The notes: a model not told the origin generated them from the letters alone. Positions 39,857 through 49,270 are shown, numbered from the stretch's first letter. The stretch is DNA of 53,740 nucleotides from JANQKX01 sp039028695 (GCA_039028695.1 JBCCHN010000027.1:1-53740); one strand, 5' to 3'. Translations and numbers: made by a program.

Positions 39857-40431
39857 CCGCCCACTTTTCCATGGCGAAAGCAGTCGATGGTATGGTCGTT
39901 GACCAAACCGACGGCCTGCATAAAGGCATAACAGATCGTCGGGCCGACAAAGCGGAAGCCTCGTTTCTTAAGCGCCTTGGACATGGCGCGAGATTCCGAG
40001 GTTTCGGCTGGTACGTCGGCGTGGGAGCGCCATCGATTAACCTTGGGTGATCCGCCCACGAAGTTCCACAGAAAGGGGGAAAAGCCGCCCTCCCTTTCCA
40101 TAATCTCGATCCAGCCCTTGGCATTGCCGATGGTGGCCAGGATTTTGGCCCGGTTGCGCACGATGCCCGCGTCCTGCATCAAGGCTTCCACCTTTTCGGG
40201 GCCGTAGGCCGCGATGATTTTCGGCTCAAAACCATCAAAGACCTCGATAAAGCGCTCACGTTTTTTCAAGATGGTGATCCAGGACAGGCCGGCCTGAAAA
40301 CCGTCCAGTATCAGCTTTTCAAAAAGCTGGCGATCATCGTAGATGGGCACCCCCCATTCCTGGTCATGATAGGCCACGTAGAGGGGATCGCTGCCACACC
40401 AATCACATCTTTGTTTCCCATCATTTTCCAT
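39853..40431 (-). CDS. tag: DNA-3-methyladenine glycosylase I
   Basis: A 192-residue base-excision repair enzyme that removes 3-methyladenine from DNA. The zinc-binding residues of the family are present: RCDWCG near residue 8, YHDQEWG near 21, and NDHTIDCFRH near the C terminus. FEKLILDGFQAGLSWITILK near 39 is the conserved core, and VGPTICYAFMQAVGLVNDH is the active-site region. ATG at 40431 has AAGGAAA upstream. Its start overlaps the end of the EamA transporter gene by 11 bp, so the two are co-transcribed. Confidence 0.95.
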   Translation of the reverse strand: MENDGKQRCDWCGSDPLYVAYHDQEWGVPIYDDRQLFEKLILDGFQAGLSWITILKKRERFIEVFDGFEPKIIAAYGPEKVEALMQDAGIVRNRAKILATIGNAKGWIEIMEREGGFSPFLWNFVGGSPKVNRWRSHADVPAETSESRAMSKALKKRGFRFVGPTICYAFMQAVGLVNDHTIDCFRHGKVGG

Positions 40432-41377
40432 CAGAGTTTCCTTGCTTGGCTTTTCGAGGCTGGTCGGCGGGCGGACCGAATTTATAGGTGGCAAAAAAGA
40501 TACCGGGCAAAACCAACGCGGCCCCGATCACCTGGTACCAGGCCAGACGCTCGTCCAGCAAGTAATAGGCCAGCGCGCCATTGTAGACCGGGACCAGATA
40601 CATCAGCAACGAGGTGGGCCCGGCACCTAAGTGGCGCTGGATGAAGGCGTACACCTGGTAGGCCCCGAAAGAGGCCACAATGGCTAGAAAGCCAACTGCG
40701 GTTAGGGTGTAGCTGTTCACAGCCGGCGGCCCCGAGGTAAAGCCTTCCCAGATCGTGAAGGGCAGGAGGATCACCACGCCGGCCAATATGCAGGCGGCAA
40801 AGCGGCACGATAGGGAAAGGCCACTGGCCCGGTGGCGCAACAAGACCGAATAGACCGCCCAGGATACCGTAGAGGCCAGGATCCAAAGGTCGCCTTGACC
40901 GAAATGTAGACCAAGGAGGATATCCGGATCGCCCTGGGTCAAGATGACCAACACGCCAGCCAAACAAAATATCACACCCAGGACTTGAATCGGCCGTAGC
41001 ACCTCGCCAAACCAGGTACAGGCACCCAGCAGGATCAAGATAGGGGAGGCGGCGTAAATCAATCCGATATTCGTCGCCGTCGTGGTATCGGCGCCGATGT
41101 AGACAAAAGCGCCACAGACCCCCATGCCCAGGCCCCCCAAGATAGATATGTCCAGCCATTCTTTCTTCAGCACGGCGCGCTCGCGCCAGAGGGTTGGTCC
41201 GGTAAAGGGCAAGACGAGCAAGAAGGTCACGAACCAGCGCCAAAATGCCAAAGCAATCGGGGGAATATCCGGCGCCGTCAGGCGCGCGATCAGCATATTG
41301 CTGGCAAAGAGAGCCGGCGCGATGAACAGCAGCGTTAAGGCCGCGTTTCTGGATCCGGCAGGGTCATTTGATGTCAT
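40421..41377 (-). CDS. EamA/DMT-family transporter
   Basis: A 318-residue inner-membrane transporter of the drug/metabolite superfamily. About ten hydrophobic helices form two EamA repeats, with TTATNIGLIYAASPILILLG in the first and GPTSLLMYLVPVYNGALAYYLL in the second, which is the typical end-of-repeat sequence. The C terminus is short and charged. It overlaps tag by 11 bp. The transported compound is unknown. Confidence 0.9.
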   Translation of the reverse strand: MTSNDPAGSRNAALTLLFIAPALFASNMLIARLTAPDIPPIALAFWRWFVTFLLVLPFTGPTLWRERAVLKKEWLDISILGGLGMGVCGAFVYIGADTTTATNIGLIYAASPILILLGACTWFGEVLRPIQVLGVIFCLAGVLVILTQGDPDILLGLHFGQGDLWILASTVSWAVYSVLLRHRASGLSLSCRFAACILAGVVILLPFTIWEGFTSGPPAVNSYTLTAVGFLAIVASFGAYQVYAFIQRHLGAGPTSLLMYLVPVYNGALAYYLLDERLAWYQVIGAALVLPGIFFATYKFGPPADQPRKAKQGNSDGK

Positions 41378-41999
41378 GATTTGAACACATGCCCCGTGTT
41401 TTGAGACGTGCCGGTACGCACCAGCCCGCTTGCTTAGGTTTTCCGGCCTGATCGGACAAGTCGAAAGTTAATGAGGGATTTGCTGATGGGTTCTATCTTA
41501 AGGAGAATCGGACATTCTAGAGATATGTTTTTTAAAAATAATGGACGCAAATTTTTGACATGAACGGGCGGTTGACGGTGCGCAATTCCCAAGATTGGCG
41601 GTTTTAGAGATTTTGGCGATGGTTGAATCTTCAGGCAACAAATCGTCGGACCGTTGGTCTGGCGAACCCGGATCGAAAGCAGCAGTTGTCGCTGGATAAT
41701 CTATTCCCTACCAAAAAGCTGATTGTGCGGCGCCTCGCTAACCCAAAGGTAACAATTTTAGCCCATAGTACGGCCGCTATGGATCTTCTATGCGGCTGTA
41801 ATAATTGAATGATTTCGACCCGAGGCTGCATTAGGGCGGCCTTAGCGAAGGCTTCTGGAGAAGGCCGAAATGGGTGCTTGTTTTCGACCGCTACGGATAA
41901 CTTGGCAAAGATGAAGCTAGTGACCAGCCATGAATGACTGAAGAGCGCGGTAGCCAGACCAAGCAACAGCCCACCAGATCGGCAAGGGAACAGAATTAG
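41378..41999. other. Intergenic region of about 620 bp, no gene seen
   Basis: A minus-strand frame at 41631-41966 could encode 111 residues, but it has no recognisable domain. The plus strand shows only short frames. The right end (AAGGGA at about 41978) is the ribosome site region of the diguanylate cyclase. Confidence 0.45.
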
Positions 42000-43055
42000 A
42001 TGCTCTATTCAGAAAGCACGGAACAGGCGAAAAATCTGGCCGATGAGGCGATGGCCAAGATGGAAAAGGCCTCGGTGCCGACCAATCCGATGAACTTCAC
42101 GGTTTGGTACGCCTATTGTGCCGGAACCAACCCGGATCTCACGCGAGAACTGGATAAGCTGATTTCCGATGGCGCGGTGTTTGACGCGGCCCGGAACGAT
42201 GAAATCTATGCTCAGTTCTTTGGCTTCGACGATGAAGGAGAGCTGGTCAATCAAGCAAGCAACCACATTCAAGAATCGATCGACGAAGTGATTGCCGCGG
42301 TTAGCGAAGCCAACAAGGACAACAGCGGATTCTCGGACAAGTTGACGAACTATTCTGAAGCTTTGTCCAAAGGATCCAAGCCCGAGGATGTGGGCATTAT
42401 CGTGCGCCAAATCCTGACCGAAACCCAGCATGTTCTAGATCAAAGCAAGGCGCTTGAATCTCGATTGAACGAGTCTTCACAGGAGATTAATAACCTGCGG
42501 ACCCGCCTGAAGGCCGTGCGCCATGAAGCTCTGACCGATGCCCTGACCGGTATTGCCAACCGTAAGTGCTTTGACCAACGCCTACGCGATGAGGCGGAGA
42601 ACGCCATGAACGAGGGTCAGTCCCTTTGCCTTTTGTTGGCTGATATCGATCATTTTAAGAAGTTCAACGATACCTTCGGTCACCGGGTGGGCGATTCAGT
42701 GCTCAAGGTAGTGGCCCGGAACCTCAAGGACGGGGTCAAGGGATCGGACTTGCCGGCGAGATACGGCGGCGAGGAATTCGCGGTTGTCCTGCCCGATACC
42801 AATCTGGTGGACGCGGCCAAGCTGGCGGAGGGCATCCGTGGCAAGCTGGCCAAGAAGGAGCTCAAAAACTCCAAGACCCAGGAAAGCTATGGGCGGGTTA
42901 CTCTTTCCATCGGGGTGGCTAAATACCGCCTGGGTGAGCCCATCACCGATATGGTACAGCGCGCCGATGAAGGCCTCTATCGGGCCAAAGAAACCGGCCG
43001 AAACCGGGTGGTGACGGAAACCGATATGGAAGGCGGCATCGCGATCGCGAGCTAG
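42000..43055 (+). CDS. Diguanylate cyclase (GGDEF domain)
   Basis: A 351-residue enzyme that makes cyclic di-GMP from two GTP. The catalytic site is RYGGEEF near residues 252-258, and LADIDHFKKFNDTFGHRVGD near 213 carries the metal-binding Asp. The inhibitory site expected as RxxD five residues before GGEEF reads KGSD, so feedback inhibition by product is probably weak or lost. The N-terminal 150 residues (AKNLADEAMAKMEKASVPTN) form a helical region common in alphaproteobacterial GGDEF proteins and contain no membrane helix. An HD-GYP protein encoded about 17 kb away would oppose it. Confidence 0.94.
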   Translation: MLYSESTEQAKNLADEAMAKMEKASVPTNPMNFTVWYAYCAGTNPDLTRELDKLISDGAVFDAARNDEIYAQFFGFDDEGELVNQASNHIQESIDEVIAAVSEANKDNSGFSDKLTNYSEALSKGSKPEDVGIIVRQILTETQHVLDQSKALESRLNESSQEINNLRTRLKAVRHEALTDALTGIANRKCFDQRLRDEAENAMNEGQSLCLLLADIDHFKKFNDTFGHRVGDSVLKVVARNLKDGVKGSDLPARYGGEEFAVVLPDTNLVDAAKLAEGIRGKLAKKELKNSKTQESYGRVTLSIGVAKYRLGEPITDMVQRADEGLYRAKETGRNRVVTETDMEGGIAIAS

Positions 43056-43079
43056 GCCCCGATCCTCAATCGAGGCTCC

Positions 43080-43820
43080 TTACAAAAGGCCAAGACTTTT
43101 GAAGCTGGCGTGTCCGGACTTCGAAATGATGACGTGGTCATGAATTTGAATATTCAGTTTCAAGGCCACACTCTTGATTTCCTTTGTCATTTCAATATCG
43201 GCTCGTGATGGGCTAGGGTCGCCCGAGGGGTGGTTGTGGACCAGGATGAGGGCCGAGGCGCCCAGTTCCAAAGCTCTTTTCACAACTTCGCGAGGGTAAA
43301 CCGGGGTGTGGTCGATGGTGCCGCGTTGCTGCAGCTCATCAGCGATGAGCTGGTTTTTCTTGTCTAGGAACAACAATCGGAACTGCTCAACCTTTTCGTG
43401 GGCCATAGTGATCCGGCAATAGGTCAAGAGCTTATCCCAGGACGATATCACCGTATTTTCTTGAGCTTCCTCCAGGGCGATGCGGCGTGCGACTTCCGGC
43501 AAAATTTTGAGAGACGCAATTGAGGATTCACCCATCCCGCTGATCGCCGCCAATTCCCGAGCCGGCGCTGCCATCAATCCGCCCAAGCCGCCGAAGCGGG
43601 CCAGAAGGGTTTTCGCCAGAGGCTTCACATCGCCGCGGGGCTTGGCGCCAAATAGGATGAATTCAACCAGCTCATAGTCGCTTAGGGAGTCTGCGCCCTT
43701 GTCGAGAATGCGACGGCGCAGACGCTCGCGATGGCCCAAATAGTGCGCCTTTGGCTTAGCTTTTTTGGGCGCAGCTTCCTTTGACGTCGTTTCCTTGGTT
43801 GTGGGGGCTTTTTCGGTCAT
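43080..43820 (-). CDS. radC: RadC-family JAB/MPN-domain protein
   Basis: A 246-residue protein of the RadC family. The helix-hairpin-helix part (LMAAPARELAAISGMGESSI) is near residue 85, and the JAMM metal site HNHPSGDPSPSRAD is near 195-208. The basic, Lys-rich N terminus (KEAAPKKAKPK) is an extension. The biochemical role of RadC is still unsettled; a repair or replication-linked peptidase function is assumed from the fold. It is followed in the same direction by map and sfsA, a common alphaproteobacterial order. Confidence 0.93.
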   Translation of the reverse strand: MTEKAPTTKETTSKEAAPKKAKPKAHYLGHRERLRRRILDKGADSLSDYELVEFILFGAKPRGDVKPLAKTLLARFGGLGGLMAAPARELAAISGMGESSIASLKILPEVARRIALEEAQENTVISSWDKLLTYCRITMAHEKVEQFRLLFLDKKNQLIADELQQRGTIDHTPVYPREVVKRALELGASALILVHNHPSGDPSPSRADIEMTKEIKSVALKLNIQIHDHVIISKSGHASFKSLGLL

Positions 43821-43850
43821 GGGCGCCGGCCGGGCTGATGAGCCCTGTGA

Positions 43851-44678
43851 TCAGCCATCGTAGGGAGGCACATGCCATCCGCGGGGCGACTGAGTGAAAA
43901 TCTCATAACCCGTATCGGTGACGGCGATGGAATGCTCGAATTGGGCCGAAAGCTGAGTGTCGCGGGTGACCGCCGTCCAACCGTCCTGCAGGATTTTCAC
44001 ATCATATTTTCCGGCGTTTATCATGGGCTCGATCGTAAAAAACATGCCTGCCCGTAAAACCGGACCGGTGCCTGCCCGGCCATAGTGCAAGACGCTCGGG
44101 GCATCGTGGAAAATCTGACCCAGGCCGTGGCCACAAAAATCCCGCACCACGCTGAAGCGTCGACTCTCGGCAAAGGATTGAATGGCTTCGCCGATATCAC
44201 CCAAATGGGCGCCGGGCTTAACCGCCTCGATGCCGCGCATCAACGCTTCGTAAGTTGTCTCCACCAAGCGTCGTGCCTTAACGCTGGGCTTGCCCACATA
44301 AAACATGCGGCTGGTATCGCCGTGCCAACCCTCAAGGATCACCGTCACGTCGATATTGAGGATATCACCGTCGTTTAGTCGCTTGTCCGCGCTGGGAATG
44401 CCGTGACAAACCACATGGTTGACCGAGGTGCAGATGGACTTGGGAAAACCCCGATAGTTGAGCGGCGCAGGAATGGCATTATTGGCGAGGATAAACTCGT
44501 GGCAAATGCGGTCCAACTCCAGGGTTGTCACACCCGGTTTCACGGCAGGGGTAATCATGTCCAAGGTTTCCGCCGCCAGCCGCCCGGCTTGGCGCATGCC
44601 CTCAAAGCCCTCGTCCCCATGGACCAGGTAACCGCCCTCTTTTGGGCTAAGACGTTCAACGCTGCTGCTCTGTCTCAT
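43851..44678 (-). CDS. map: Methionine aminopeptidase, type I
   Basis: A 275-residue cytosolic enzyme that removes the initiator Met from new proteins. The five metal ligands are present: the Asp pair in LNIDVTVILEGWHGDTSRMF, the His in GHGLGQIFHDAP near 170, Glu in FFTIEPM near 203 and Glu in QFEHSIAV near 237. A 20-residue N-terminal extension precedes the catalytic domain. The frame opens with GTG at 44681; ATG at 44678 is chosen. It is 30 bp upstream of radC on the same strand and is probably co-transcribed with sfsA. Confidence 0.96.
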   Translation of the reverse strand: MRQSSSVERLSPKEGGYLVHGDEGFEGMRQAGRLAAETLDMITPAVKPGVTTLELDRICHEFILANNAIPAPLNYRGFPKSICTSVNHVVCHGIPSADKRLNDGDILNIDVTVILEGWHGDTSRMFYVGKPSVKARRLVETTYEALMRGIEAVKPGAHLGDIGEAIQSFAESRRFSVVRDFCGHGLGQIFHDAPSVLHYGRAGTGPVLRAGMFFTIEPMINAGKYDVKILQDGWTAVTRDTQLSAQFEHSIAVTDTGYEIFTQSPRGWHVPPYDG

Positions 44679-44760
44679 CACATCTCATTCCTGGGCTGGG
44701 CTCGGTCCGCCGACCTTTTTGCCAAGTTCGCCCGAGCCGGCACACTCCGAAGGATTTATT

Positions 44761-45462
44761 TCACGATATCACCGGCAGGGATTGCCTTAGCTGAATGCCC
44801 TTATTTGTCAAGTCACAGTCATAGGCAAGGACCTCAACACCTGCGCCAACGGCTGCCGCAAAGGCGGCTTTATAGTCGGGATCGATATCCTCGGCGATGT
44901 CGACTTTTTTGCAATCGCTGCGCTGCACCAAGAAAAACATCACCGCACGGTGGCCTTGCGCGACCATATCTGACAATTCGGAAAGATGCTTAGCGCCCCG
45001 TTTTGTGACCGCATCCGGAAACTCCGCTAGGCCCTTATCACGGCTCAAGGTGACCGATTTTACTTCTACATAACAATTGGCCAGCCCGTCTTGTTCCAGT
45101 AAGATGTCAATCCGGCTGTTTTTCCCGTAACGGACCTCTTTTCGGATCCCTTCGTAAGCAGCCACTTCGCGAATCTTTTTGTTAGCGATAGCCTCGGCGA
45201 CAATGCCGTTGGGAAGGCTGGTGTTGATGCCCACAAGGGAATCGCCAACATCCACCAACTCCCAAGTGAATTTCAGTTTCCGCTCAGGGTTGCGCGCGGG
45301 CGATAGCCACACCGGATACCCCGGTTCGGTCAAGCCCAGCATGGAGCCCGAGTTGGCACAATGTGCCACGACGACCGAGCCGTCCGACAGCTCCACATCG
45401 GACAAAAAACGCTTATAACGGCGCACCAGGCGGCCGCTGATGAGGGGGTCAGGGAATTTCAT
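44761..45462 (-). CDS. sfsA: SfsA-family DNA-binding nuclease-like protein
   Basis: A 233-residue protein of the SfsA family, first described as a sugar-fermentation stimulator. The family pattern is clear: LVRRYKRFLSDVELSDG near residue 12, VAHCANSGSMLGL near 31, RKLKFTWELVDVG near 60 and FPDAVTKRGAKHLSEL near 150. The C-terminal PD-(D/E)XK-like region includes CYVEVKSVTL, so a nucleic-acid role is likely. It heads the sfsA-map-radC order on the minus strand. Confidence 0.95.
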   Translation of the reverse strand: MKFPDPLISGRLVRRYKRFLSDVELSDGSVVVAHCANSGSMLGLTEPGYPVWLSPARNPERKLKFTWELVDVGDSLVGINTSLPNGIVAEAIANKKIREVAAYEGIRKEVRYGKNSRIDILLEQDGLANCYVEVKSVTLSRDKGLAEFPDAVTKRGAKHLSELSDMVAQGHRAVMFFLVQRSDCKKVDIAEDIDPDYKAAFAAAVGAGVEVLAYDCDLTNKGIQLRQSLPVIS

Positions 45463-45841
45463 GGCCCTTAGGTAATTCTATTGTCCGTCCCTTGCAAGAT
45501 GGTGGAGCAAGAACCCAGCCATGGAGAGCTTTGAGCCCCGCGCCGATACCTTCACGGACATTAAATCTTAGCCTGGATCTGGACCGGTGCTTTTGAGCCT
45601 TTTCCGGCCCGGATGATGGCTATTGCGCAACAGGTTGGATTTTCTCTATCCGTGGCTAAGATTGCTCTTGTAACCAGAGCCTTTTAGTTCCAATTGGTAA
45701 GCAACAAAGGTTATTCCAGCTGCTCAATCCGCGTTTTTATTTTATCCACCAAAAGTCCTGTTTGTCCCTGATTAATTTCTTGTGCTTAAAAAGGGGGTAA
45801 GCACAGGTTTGGTGGGATCGCCAATTTTTTTCGGGGCCTCG
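45463..45841. other. Divergent intergenic region, no gene seen
   Basis: About 380 bp separate sfsA from the lipoprotein gene on the other strand, so two promoters should lie here. No RNA or additional coding region was recognised; a T-rich run (about 45730-45790) precedes the lipoprotein gene. Confidence 0.45.
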
Positions 45842-46432
45842 ATGAAACTGTTCTCTTCGCACCTTTTCGTGGTATTTGCCGCGGGTCTGTCCTTGGCGGC
45901 TTGCGCCGGCGCGAGCGGCGAATCTTCAGGCAATAATTCTTCGAGCGGCACTTCCACGGGCGGTACCACGACCGGCCAGGGCCTGAGCCTCACGGCCCCG
46001 CCAGAGGGAATCAGCGAACCGCCCGCGTCGTATGATGCAACTCTGAACGGCAATGTGGTAGGCAATCAAGAGGCCTATGGTCAAGACGATCCTGATGCGG
46101 CGTCGCGAGGCGGCGGTCAAGCCGGCAGCGCGGAAAGCGATGCCGCGGCCACAAGCCCCATTCGCGGGCCGGACGGGTCCTATTGGCGTAAAGAGGGGGT
46201 TAGCCAGACCCAGCATCAAGCCGATATCGAGGCTTGTTTTGACTATGCTTGGGCCCAGACGCGCCATGACGTTCGCATCTCCGATGACCGGGCGGCCGCG
46301 CGCGGCGACCGGGCTTCGACCTCTAGCGGCTTGACGGACACGCGGCGTAATTTCGACTTGCAGGACCAGAAACGGCGGGTTGGACCCTTGATGGAAGACT
46401 GCATGACCGGGCGTGGTTACCTGCGTATCTAA
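45842..46432 (+). CDS. Lipoprotein of unknown function
   Basis: A 196-residue envelope protein. The lipobox is LSLAAC, so it is anchored at the outer or inner membrane after the Cys. A Ser/Gly/Thr-rich linker (SSGNNSSSGTSTGGTTTGQG) follows, then an acidic stretch and a C-terminal part with YWRKEGVSQTQHQADIEACF, RRVGPLMEDCMTGRGYLRI, where two Cys near the end could form a disulfide. ATG at 45842 is chosen because it starts the signal peptide. The C-terminal motif resembles a conserved small lipoprotein family of alphaproteobacteria, but I cannot name it. Confidence 0.78.
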   Translation: MKLFSSHLFVVFAAGLSLAACAGASGESSGNNSSSGTSTGGTTTGQGLSLTAPPEGISEPPASYDATLNGNVVGNQEAYGQDDPDAASRGGGQAGSAESDAAATSPIRGPDGSYWRKEGVSQTQHQADIEACFDYAWAQTRHDVRISDDRAAARGDRASTSSGLTDTRRNFDLQDQKRRVGPLMEDCMTGRGYLRI

Positions 46433-46587
46433 AGTGTTGTGTGATCAAAATTAGACCCTGTCTTGGCTTCTGCGAAAGTCCCGAGACGCTGGCCTAATTG
46501 AAAGACGAAGCTTGATTTGTTACCAGGTGCCCAACGCTCCCGCTTGGGGCGATAGCTGAAGCCATTACTGGGGAAAGGGTATTTTGG

Positions 46588-47358
46588 ATGGGCGACCAGG
46601 CCGTCACCGCATGCTTGCTTATCATCGGCAACGAGATCTTGTCCGGCAGGACCCAGGACAAAAACCTAGGCTACCTTGCCGAGCGCCTCAATGACTGGGG
46701 CGTGCGTCTGATGGAAGCGCGGGTAATCCCCGATGTGCCTGAAACCATTATCGCGACTTTGAATGAGGTGCGGGTGCGCTTCGATTACGTCTTTACCACC
46801 GGCGGCATCGGCCCGACCCATGATGACATCACCTCGGAATGCGTGGCGCGGGCTTTTGGTCTGCCCCATGGTTTACACCCCGAGGCCCATGCCATTCTGC
46901 AAGCCCATTATGCGCCCGGAGAGTTGAACGAGGCCCGTCTGCGTATGGCTAAGACCCCTGAGGGGGCGACGCTTATTGAAAATCCCATCAGCAAGGCACC
47001 GGGTTTTCAGGTCGAAAACGTTTTTGTGATGGCTGGGGTGCCGGCGATCATGCAGGTAATGGTCGATAGTCTGCGCAACCGGGTGACCGGGGGAGCGCCC
47101 ATGCTATCCCGGACGATCAAAGTGGGCTTGCCGGAGGGGGGTGTTGCCGCTGACCTGGGCGCCTTGCAGGACGACTTTCCGGACATTGAGATCGGCAGTT
47201 ACCCCTATTACCACCAGGCGGACGGCTATGGGGTACGCCTTGTGCTTCGCGGCACGGATGCAGCCCGGTTGGACCAGGCTGTAGAGCGGTTGGACGACAT
47301 TATTGGCCGTTTGGGCGGTAAGGGCGACTGGGAGCCGGTGATGGCGCCAAGCTCTTGA
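46588..47358 (+). CDS. MoCF-domain protein (MoaB/CinA-N-like, competence/damage-inducible family)
   Basis: A 256-residue protein with a molybdopterin-binding fold like the N-terminal part of CinA: ACLLIIGNEILSGRTQDKN near residue 8, TTGGIGPTHDDITSE near 71, and VFVMAGVPAIMQVM near 145. The fold binds a nucleotide-like or pterin ligand. It lacks the C-terminal amidase part of full CinA. Alphaproteobacteria often keep it near sfsA and map, as here. GAAAGGG is about 9 nt before the ATG. A function in nucleotide or cofactor clean-up is plausible. Confidence 0.88.
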   Translation: MGDQAVTACLLIIGNEILSGRTQDKNLGYLAERLNDWGVRLMEARVIPDVPETIIATLNEVRVRFDYVFTTGGIGPTHDDITSECVARAFGLPHGLHPEAHAILQAHYAPGELNEARLRMAKTPEGATLIENPISKAPGFQVENVFVMAGVPAIMQVMVDSLRNRVTGGAPMLSRTIKVGLPEGGVAADLGALQDDFPDIEIGSYPYYHQADGYGVRLVLRGTDAARLDQAVERLDDIIGRLGGKGDWEPVMAPSS

Positions 47359-47428
47359 GGTGATGGTTGCCGCGACGACTCAGGGGCGCGGTTAAGGTCT
47401 GGCAAAAGGAAAGCGGAAAAAACGGCTT

Positions 47429-47794
47429 ATGGGCGGGCTTCTTGGTTTTGTACCGCTGGCCTTTTTCGCTTGCCTCATCGCATATGTGATGGGGCGGGGC
47501 GGTCGCTCGCGTGTCGCCGCTCGACGGGCGATGCGGATCGCGGCCCTTCTGGGTCTGGATGTGTGTCTGATGTTTTGGGGACTCGCCTTTTTGCAGAGCT
47601 CTGCCGCCGAAGGAAGCGGGTCGGCCGGCGAGGCCCTTCCCGGTGATTGGACCGGCCCTTTGCAAGACTTCTTTTTGACCGCAGTCTTGAACGATGCCGC
47701 CGGCCCGCAAATTGCGGGCTTTATCTGCTTTGGCCTGAGCTTTGTGCCCTTTTTCCTGCTGGTCGGCGAGATTCAGTCAAAAAAGGGCAAATAA
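47429..47794 (+). CDS. Small membrane protein, unknown
   Basis: A 121-residue protein with three hydrophobic segments: residues about 3-20 (GLLGFVPLAFFACLIAYVM), 36-56 (MRIAALLGLDVCLMFWGLAF) and 95-114. A polar linker separates the second and third. It is 70 bp after the MoCF-domain gene on the same strand. No family was recognised; the ribosome site is weak. Confidence 0.55.
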   Translation: MGGLLGFVPLAFFACLIAYVMGRGGRSRVAARRAMRIAALLGLDVCLMFWGLAFLQSSAAEGSGSAGEALPGDWTGPLQDFFLTAVLNDAAGPQIAGFICFGLSFVPFFLLVGEIQSKKGK

Positions 47795-47831
47795 TGGACG
47801 TAGAAACAATGGCCGTAGAAAGAACCACGCC

Positions 47832-48128
47832 TCAACCGGTTGGCGGGCCGAAGAGGTGGTTCAGCGTATCTTGGAAGTGGTCATAATTGTCTTTGCACTC
47901 CTTGAATCCGCTGGTCCAACCAGCCCGATATTCACCTTCCTGTTCAGGAGGTGACGGTTCCTCGTAAGTATACAAGGGGCTGCCCGCATAAGCGTATCCT
48001 GCGTCGCATCCGTCCAAATACCCAACCTGGAAATTCTTGGGCCCGGCCGGCACGGCAAAGGACGGCGGCCCACACCCGGCGGCCAGACCAAGGGGTATTA
48101 AAGCTAATATCAACTTACAGCGCATCAT
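47832..48128 (-). CDS. Small lipoprotein, unknown
   Basis: A 98-residue protein with a lipoprotein signal (LGLAAGC) and a short mature domain: NFQVGYLDGCDAGYAYAGSP, YRAGWTSGFKECKDNYDHF. The two YxxGWxxGxxx-like segments suggest a repeat of a small Cys-containing motif. A longer frame runs to 48536, but the first 130 residues of that frame look like non-coding sequence. ATG at 48128 has AAGGAG 6 nt upstream and is a clear start. Function unknown. Confidence 0.72.
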   Translation of the reverse strand: MMRCKLILALIPLGLAAGCGPPSFAVPAGPKNFQVGYLDGCDAGYAYAGSPLYTYEEPSPPEQEGEYRAGWTSGFKECKDNYDHFQDTLNHLFGPPTG

Positions 48129-48283
48129 AGCCAGCTCCTTCCAACCTTCGGGCCGATTGCAAAGACTCGGCCTTAGGTGTGATACCAATCCTTCAATAAG
48201 GGCTGCGTTCGTGCCGTCGCAAGGCCCATTTATGGGTAATACCGGGTGCCGTTCGGGGCATCGACAAACTTTAAACGCCTGAC

Positions 48284-48436
48284 TCAGCCACCGGCGGCAA
48301 GAAATTGGGGAACCAGCCCAAGAATGCCAAAAAGCACCAGATATGCTGCCACAATAAAATTCAACAATCGTGGCATAATGAAGATCAATACGCCGGCAAT
48401 GATGGAGATGATGGGCGGAAGCAACAGAGGATCCAT
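48284..48436 (-). CDS. DUF3096-like small membrane protein
   Basis: A 50-residue hydrophobic protein with two helices (PIISIIAGVLIFIMPRLLNF and IVAAYLVLFGILGLVPQFLA), matching the DUF3096 pattern of a short helix pair split by IMPRLLN. ATG at 48436 has GAGGAGAGG about 6 nt upstream; the frame extends upstream but without sense. Function unknown. Confidence 0.8.
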   Translation of the reverse strand: MDPLLLPPIISIIAGVLIFIMPRLLNFIVAAYLVLFGILGLVPQFLAAGG

Positions 48437-48607
48437 GGAGTACCTCTCCTCGGTCGGTGGGCCGGCCGAAAGGGCCGAATGGAATGACATCATCATCAAG
48501 AGCAATCAGGGTTAACAAAACGTTAAGACAGTGCACGCCATCCTATCAGAACCCTCATGAACCTGCGTCAGCCCGAGCTGATCGGGTGATAGGGCGAGAG
48601 GCACTTT

Positions 48608-49264
48608 ATGAAAGAGATTGACTGGAAGAACCGCGTAACCGCTCTGCTTGCTTGGACCGGCCGCAAAAGTCGGACCTTCGTACGGGTTTTGTGGCGGGTG
48701 ATGGCAGTGATCGGGCGGACACTTGGTCGGGTTGTGACTTGGTGGGTCGGCCGGGTGGGGGATTGGGCTCGACACCATCCGCGCGAGGCCTTGGGCGCCG
48801 GATCGGTGATCGGTCTTTGCCTGGTGCTGATCGTGATCTTGCGGCCGGCGGATATTCGCACAGTGGACCTCAGGGCGGAGCTGGATTGCCTGGCCCTCAA
48901 TATCTATCATGAAGCCCGCGGGGAGCCGGCCGACGGGATGATCGCTGTCGGACAGGTGGTGATGAACCGGGTTGCCGATGCCCGTTTTCCCGGCAGTGTC
49001 TGCGCGGTGGTTCAACAGGGCGGCGAGACCGAACTCCACCGTTGCCAGTTTTCGTGGTGGTGCGACGGCCGAAGCGACCAGCCTAAGGAAGCTGGCGCCT
49101 TTGAGATGAGTGAAAGTTTGGCCAGAAAGCTCTTGGCCGGCGCCTTGGACGATCCAACCGGCGGTGCACTGTGGTACCACGCTGACTACGTCGCCCCGGA
49201 GTGGCGAAATGATTTTGCCGAAGGCCCGACAATCGGCCAGCACATTTTTTATCGGGCCAAGTAA
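48608..49264 (+). CDS. Cell-wall hydrolase (SleB/Hydrolase_2 family)
   Basis: A 218-residue membrane-anchored peptidoglycan hydrolase. One hydrophobic segment lies near residues 62-80 after a basic cytoplasmic stretch. The catalytic domain then has LNIYHEARGEPADGMIAVGQ near 98 (the Glu of HEARGE) and VVMNRVADARFPGSVCAVVQ, CQFSWWCDG, the SleB-family ends. Many non-sporulating bacteria use such enzymes for wall remodelling, so a germination role should not be assumed. GAGAGG precedes the ATG. Confidence 0.92.
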   Translation: MKEIDWKNRVTALLAWTGRKSRTFVRVLWRVMAVIGRTLGRVVTWWVGRVGDWARHHPREALGAGSVIGLCLVLIVILRPADIRTVDLRAELDCLALNIYHEARGEPADGMIAVGQVVMNRVADARFPGSVCAVVQQGGETELHRCQFSWWCDGRSDQPKEAGAFEMSESLARKLLAGALDDPTGGALWYHADYVAPEWRNDFAEGPTIGQHIFYRAK

Positions 49265-49270
49265 GATCAG

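Noticed and set aside
41631..41966. A 111-codon minus-strand frame
   Set aside because: It shows no domain pattern and no conserved-looking block; likely chance.
47832..48536. The long version of the small lipoprotein gene
   Set aside because: The first 130 or so residues are unlike a protein and overlap the DUF3096 gene; ATG 48128 has a good ribosome site and begins the signal peptide.
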